The notes beneath the pieces are model-generated. The model searched no databases. It was not told where the DNA came from and saw only the letters and a program-made list of their open reading frames with translations. Of a stretch of DNA of 50,295 nucleotides, positions 48,587 through 50,295 are shown piece by piece. Position numbers and translations under genes: made by a program. Source of the DNA: an uncultured Chryseobacterium sp. (GTDB taxonomy: Bacteria > Bacteroidota > Bacteroidia > Flavobacteriales > Weeksellaceae); the NCBI GenBank assembly GCA_913777465.1, contig CAJYRQ010000094.1:1-50295 (forward strand). The letters are read 5' to 3'. Position 1 is the stretch's first letter. Each line of letters starts with the position of its first letter.

Positions 48587-49459
48587 ATGAGCATTTTAAA
48601 AGGAGTAGGTGTTGCATTGGTGACACCCTTTAATGAAGATTTATCCGTAGATTTCGACAGTCTTACCAGATTAGTAGACTACAACATCGAAAACGGAACC
48701 AATTATTTAGTGGTGCTGGGGACTACAGCCGAGGCGGCAACGCTTTCTGCAGAGGAGAAGAAACAGGTAATTGAGCATATCATTAAGGTTACTGATAAAC
48801 GCGTTCCCCTGGTTTTGGGAATCGGCGGGAACAATACTCTGGAAGTAAAAAAACAGATCGAAGAGGCAGATTTATCTGCTTTTGAAGCCGTACTATCCGT
48901 ATCTCCTTATTACAACAAACCCAATCAGGAAGGATTGTACCAGCATTATAAGGCATTGGCCTCTACAGGCAAGAATATCATTGTGTACAATGTTCCGTCC
49001 AGAACCGGGCAGAATATTGAAGCGGAAACAACCCTGCGCCTGGCCAAAGAATTCCCGAATTTATTCATGATCAAAGAAGCGGCTCCGAATATTCTTCAGT
49101 ATTTCGATATTTTAAGAAAAAAACCGGAAGGCTTTAATCTGGTATCGGGAGACGACGAATATACGCTTCCGGTAACACTTGCCGGAGGGAACGGCGTGAT
49201 TTCTGTAATCGCGCAGGCTTACCCGAAAGAATTCTCGACTATGGTTCAGCTGGCTTTTGAAGGTAAGGTAAAAGAAGCATACGAAATCCACAATAAGCTG
49301 GTAGAAATCACAAGACTGATTTTTGCCGAAGGAAATCCGTGCGGAATTAAAGCCGTTTTAACGGAAAAAGGAATCGTGAAAAATTATTTACGACTGCCGC
49401 TGGTTCCTGCTTCTGAAAGCCTTTATGCCAGGATAAAAGCTGAGATGGCCAATATTTAA
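48587..49459 (+). CDS. dapA: 4-hydroxy-tetrahydrodipicolinate synthase
   Basis: This 290-aa TIM-barrel enzyme condenses pyruvate with aspartate semialdehyde in lysine and diaminopimelate synthesis. GVGVALVTPFNED (about 6-18) and LGTTAEAATLSAEEK (about 44-58, where the family has GTTGE) are seen. YYNKPNQEGLYQHY (about 106-119) and VYNVPSRTGQNIE (about 132-144, catalytic Tyr) follow. MIKEAAPNILQ (about 160-170) has the Schiff-base Lys, and SGDDEYTLP is the usual later strand. Gly to Ala in the GTT(G)E loop is a small change. A TAATTTTG box at 48560-48567 stands near the start. Confidence 0.96.
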   Translation: MSILKGVGVALVTPFNEDLSVDFDSLTRLVDYNIENGTNYLVVLGTTAEAATLSAEEKKQVIEHIIKVTDKRVPLVLGIGGNNTLEVKKQIEEADLSAFEAVLSVSPYYNKPNQEGLYQHYKALASTGKNIIVYNVPSRTGQNIEAETTLRLAKEFPNLFMIKEAAPNILQYFDILRKKPEGFNLVSGDDEYTLPVTLAGGNGVISVIAQAYPKEFSTMVQLAFEGKVKEAYEIHNKLVEITRLIFAEGNPCGIKAVLTEKGIVKNYLRLPLVPASESLYARIKAEMANI

Positions 49460-49532
49460 AAAAGGATAATCAATTTGCTTTGCAGTGAATGATTAATTTT
49501 CCGGTACTTTTTTAAGTTCCAATAAACAGATT

Positions 49533-49567
49533 AAGGTGAAAGGTTAAATACTTTTCACCTTTTTAAT
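49533..49567 (+). terminator. Terminator after dapA
   Basis: AAGGTGAAAG pairs with CTTTTCACCTT (one bulged base) around a 7-base loop and is followed by TTTTTAATT. Confidence 0.75.
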
Positions 49568-49676
49568 TGAGACTCTTGCTAAACAAGCTTGCCAAAGTAC
49601 CTCTGACAACTCAGAAACATACGTATGTAAAAAAAGATCTTTGCGAATTTCGCATTAAAATAAATATTAAAACCCA

Positions 49677-50189
49677 ATGAAATTAATAAAAGCTACGGAG
49701 AAAGATATTCCCCTTATTCAGGATCTGGCAAGAAGGTCATGGGAACATGCCTATGCGGAAATACTCTCCGGTGAACAGATGGAATATATGCTTTCCACCA
49801 TGTATTCAGCGGAGGAAATGGCAATCCAATTGCAGCAGCCTTGTTACCATTATTATCTTATTAAAGATGAAAACAGCAATTCTTATGATGGTTTTATCGG
49901 TTATGAAAACGGATATGAAGAAAACACGACAAAACTCCACCGGATTTACCTGATTCCCGAAAGCAAAGGCAAAGGGGCAGGAAAAAACGCGCTCGGATTT
50001 TTAAAGGAAAGAGTAGCCGAATATGGTGACACCAGGATTATCCTGAATGTAAATAAATATAATCCGGCCCGGAATTTTTATGAATCACAGGGTTTCAGTG
50101 TTTACGGTGAAGGTGTTTTCGACATTGGAAACGGCTTTGTAATGGATGATTATCTGATGGAATTTCATCCTGAAAATCAGAGGGATTAA
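49677..50189 (+). CDS. GNAT family N-acetyltransferase
   Basis: This 170-aa acetyltransferase opens MKLIKATEKDIPLIQDLARRSWEHAY (about 1-26), typical for ribosomal-protein or small-molecule GNATs. KLHRIYLIPESKGKGAGKNALGFL (about 86-109) is the acetyl-CoA loop QxxGxG variant KGKGAG. IILNVNKYNPARNFYESQGFSVYGE (about 118-142) is the usual end. The substrate is unknown. It has its own leader and no partner in the window. Confidence 0.92.
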   Translation: MKLIKATEKDIPLIQDLARRSWEHAYAEILSGEQMEYMLSTMYSAEEMAIQLQQPCYHYYLIKDENSNSYDGFIGYENGYEENTTKLHRIYLIPESKGKGAGKNALGFLKERVAEYGDTRIILNVNKYNPARNFYESQGFSVYGEGVFDIGNGFVMDDYLMEFHPENQRD

Positions 50190-50239
50190 AATTTTTCAAA
50201 AATAATTTTATATTTCTATAAAAAGTGATTTATAAATTG

Positions 50240-50247
50240 TATATTTG
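50240..50247 (+). promoter_or_regulatory. -7 box for a gene beyond the window
   Basis: TATATTTG matches TAnnTTTG. An ATG at 50283 begins MLGA before the window ends, possibly the start of the next gene. Confidence 0.4.
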
Positions 50248-50295
50248 CTGCAGAACCAAATCACGTACAACAATACATTCATATGCTTGGTGCTA

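Overview
The window reads as chromosome of a flavobacterium, most likely Chryseobacterium or a close Weeksellaceae relative. The evidence is a type IX secretion protein of the PorZ kind next to recO, a T9SS C-terminal sorting domain, promoters with the Bacteroidetes -7 box TAnnTTTG, AT-rich leaders, and short dispersed intergenic repeats. The genus is an inference from protein style, since no 16S gene or search was available.

Left third (1-16200) is an RNA-handling island. It opens with three tRNA-like genes, Tyr(GTA), a Tyr-derived copy with a Cys anticodon GCA, and a degenerate one, interleaved with three compact hairpin RNAs. Then come an RNase H-fold YkuK-type protein, two R2K/RimK-like ATP-grasp genes (the second frameshifted at an AT repeat), a cyclic-phosphate-processing receiver-like protein, an Rnl2-type RNA ligase, a second ligase-like nucleotidyltransferase, a tRNase Z-like protein, a nucleoside-hydrolase-like protein, a calcineurin-like phosphoesterase and two paralogous DEDDh exonucleases. 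A VOC protein follows. The island ends with a Ro60 (TROVE) protein, a DUF6584-like membrane protein and an array of twelve RNA elements (13669-15358), then a terminator and two HTH genes.

The array is the outstanding feature. Each element has a different closing stem whose two strands change together, a shared TGYCGTAR...YTWCYTCG core, and a variable insert. Seven inserts carry a TPsiC arm. In at least four (Y5, Y6, Y8, Y11) the T arm, acceptor helix and D arm occur in circularly permuted order with the anticodon arm missing. One insert carries a near-copy of 23S rRNA helix 69. The elements look like bacterial Y RNAs, and the same operator-promoter arrangement stands before the Ro60 gene and before both halves of the array. 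I infer a Ro60 system with a repertoire of tRNA and rRNA mimics, embedded among RNA repair and RNA decay enzymes. RNA damage by toxins or phage is the natural hypothesis, but the function is not shown by sequence.

Middle (16900-31200): a SulP transporter with an apparently leaderless transcript, an isolated EF-G with a small ORF and terminator in front, a secreted LamG protein, and a Ter stress operon (HAD, phosphoribosyltransferase-like, TerD, TelA, coiled-coil protein, TerD, TerC). A catalase-like protein and an FKBP isomerase follow, set among dispersed repeats.

Right part (31300-50295) is mostly housekeeping: a lipoprotein, an Rrf2 regulator with its NAD(P)-binding partner under a shared operator, an M23 peptidase, gpsA, mqo, small hypothetical genes, an SDR, a large glycosidase, recO-porZ, a 5'-nucleotidase split over two overlapping genes, dapA and a GNAT acetyltransferase.
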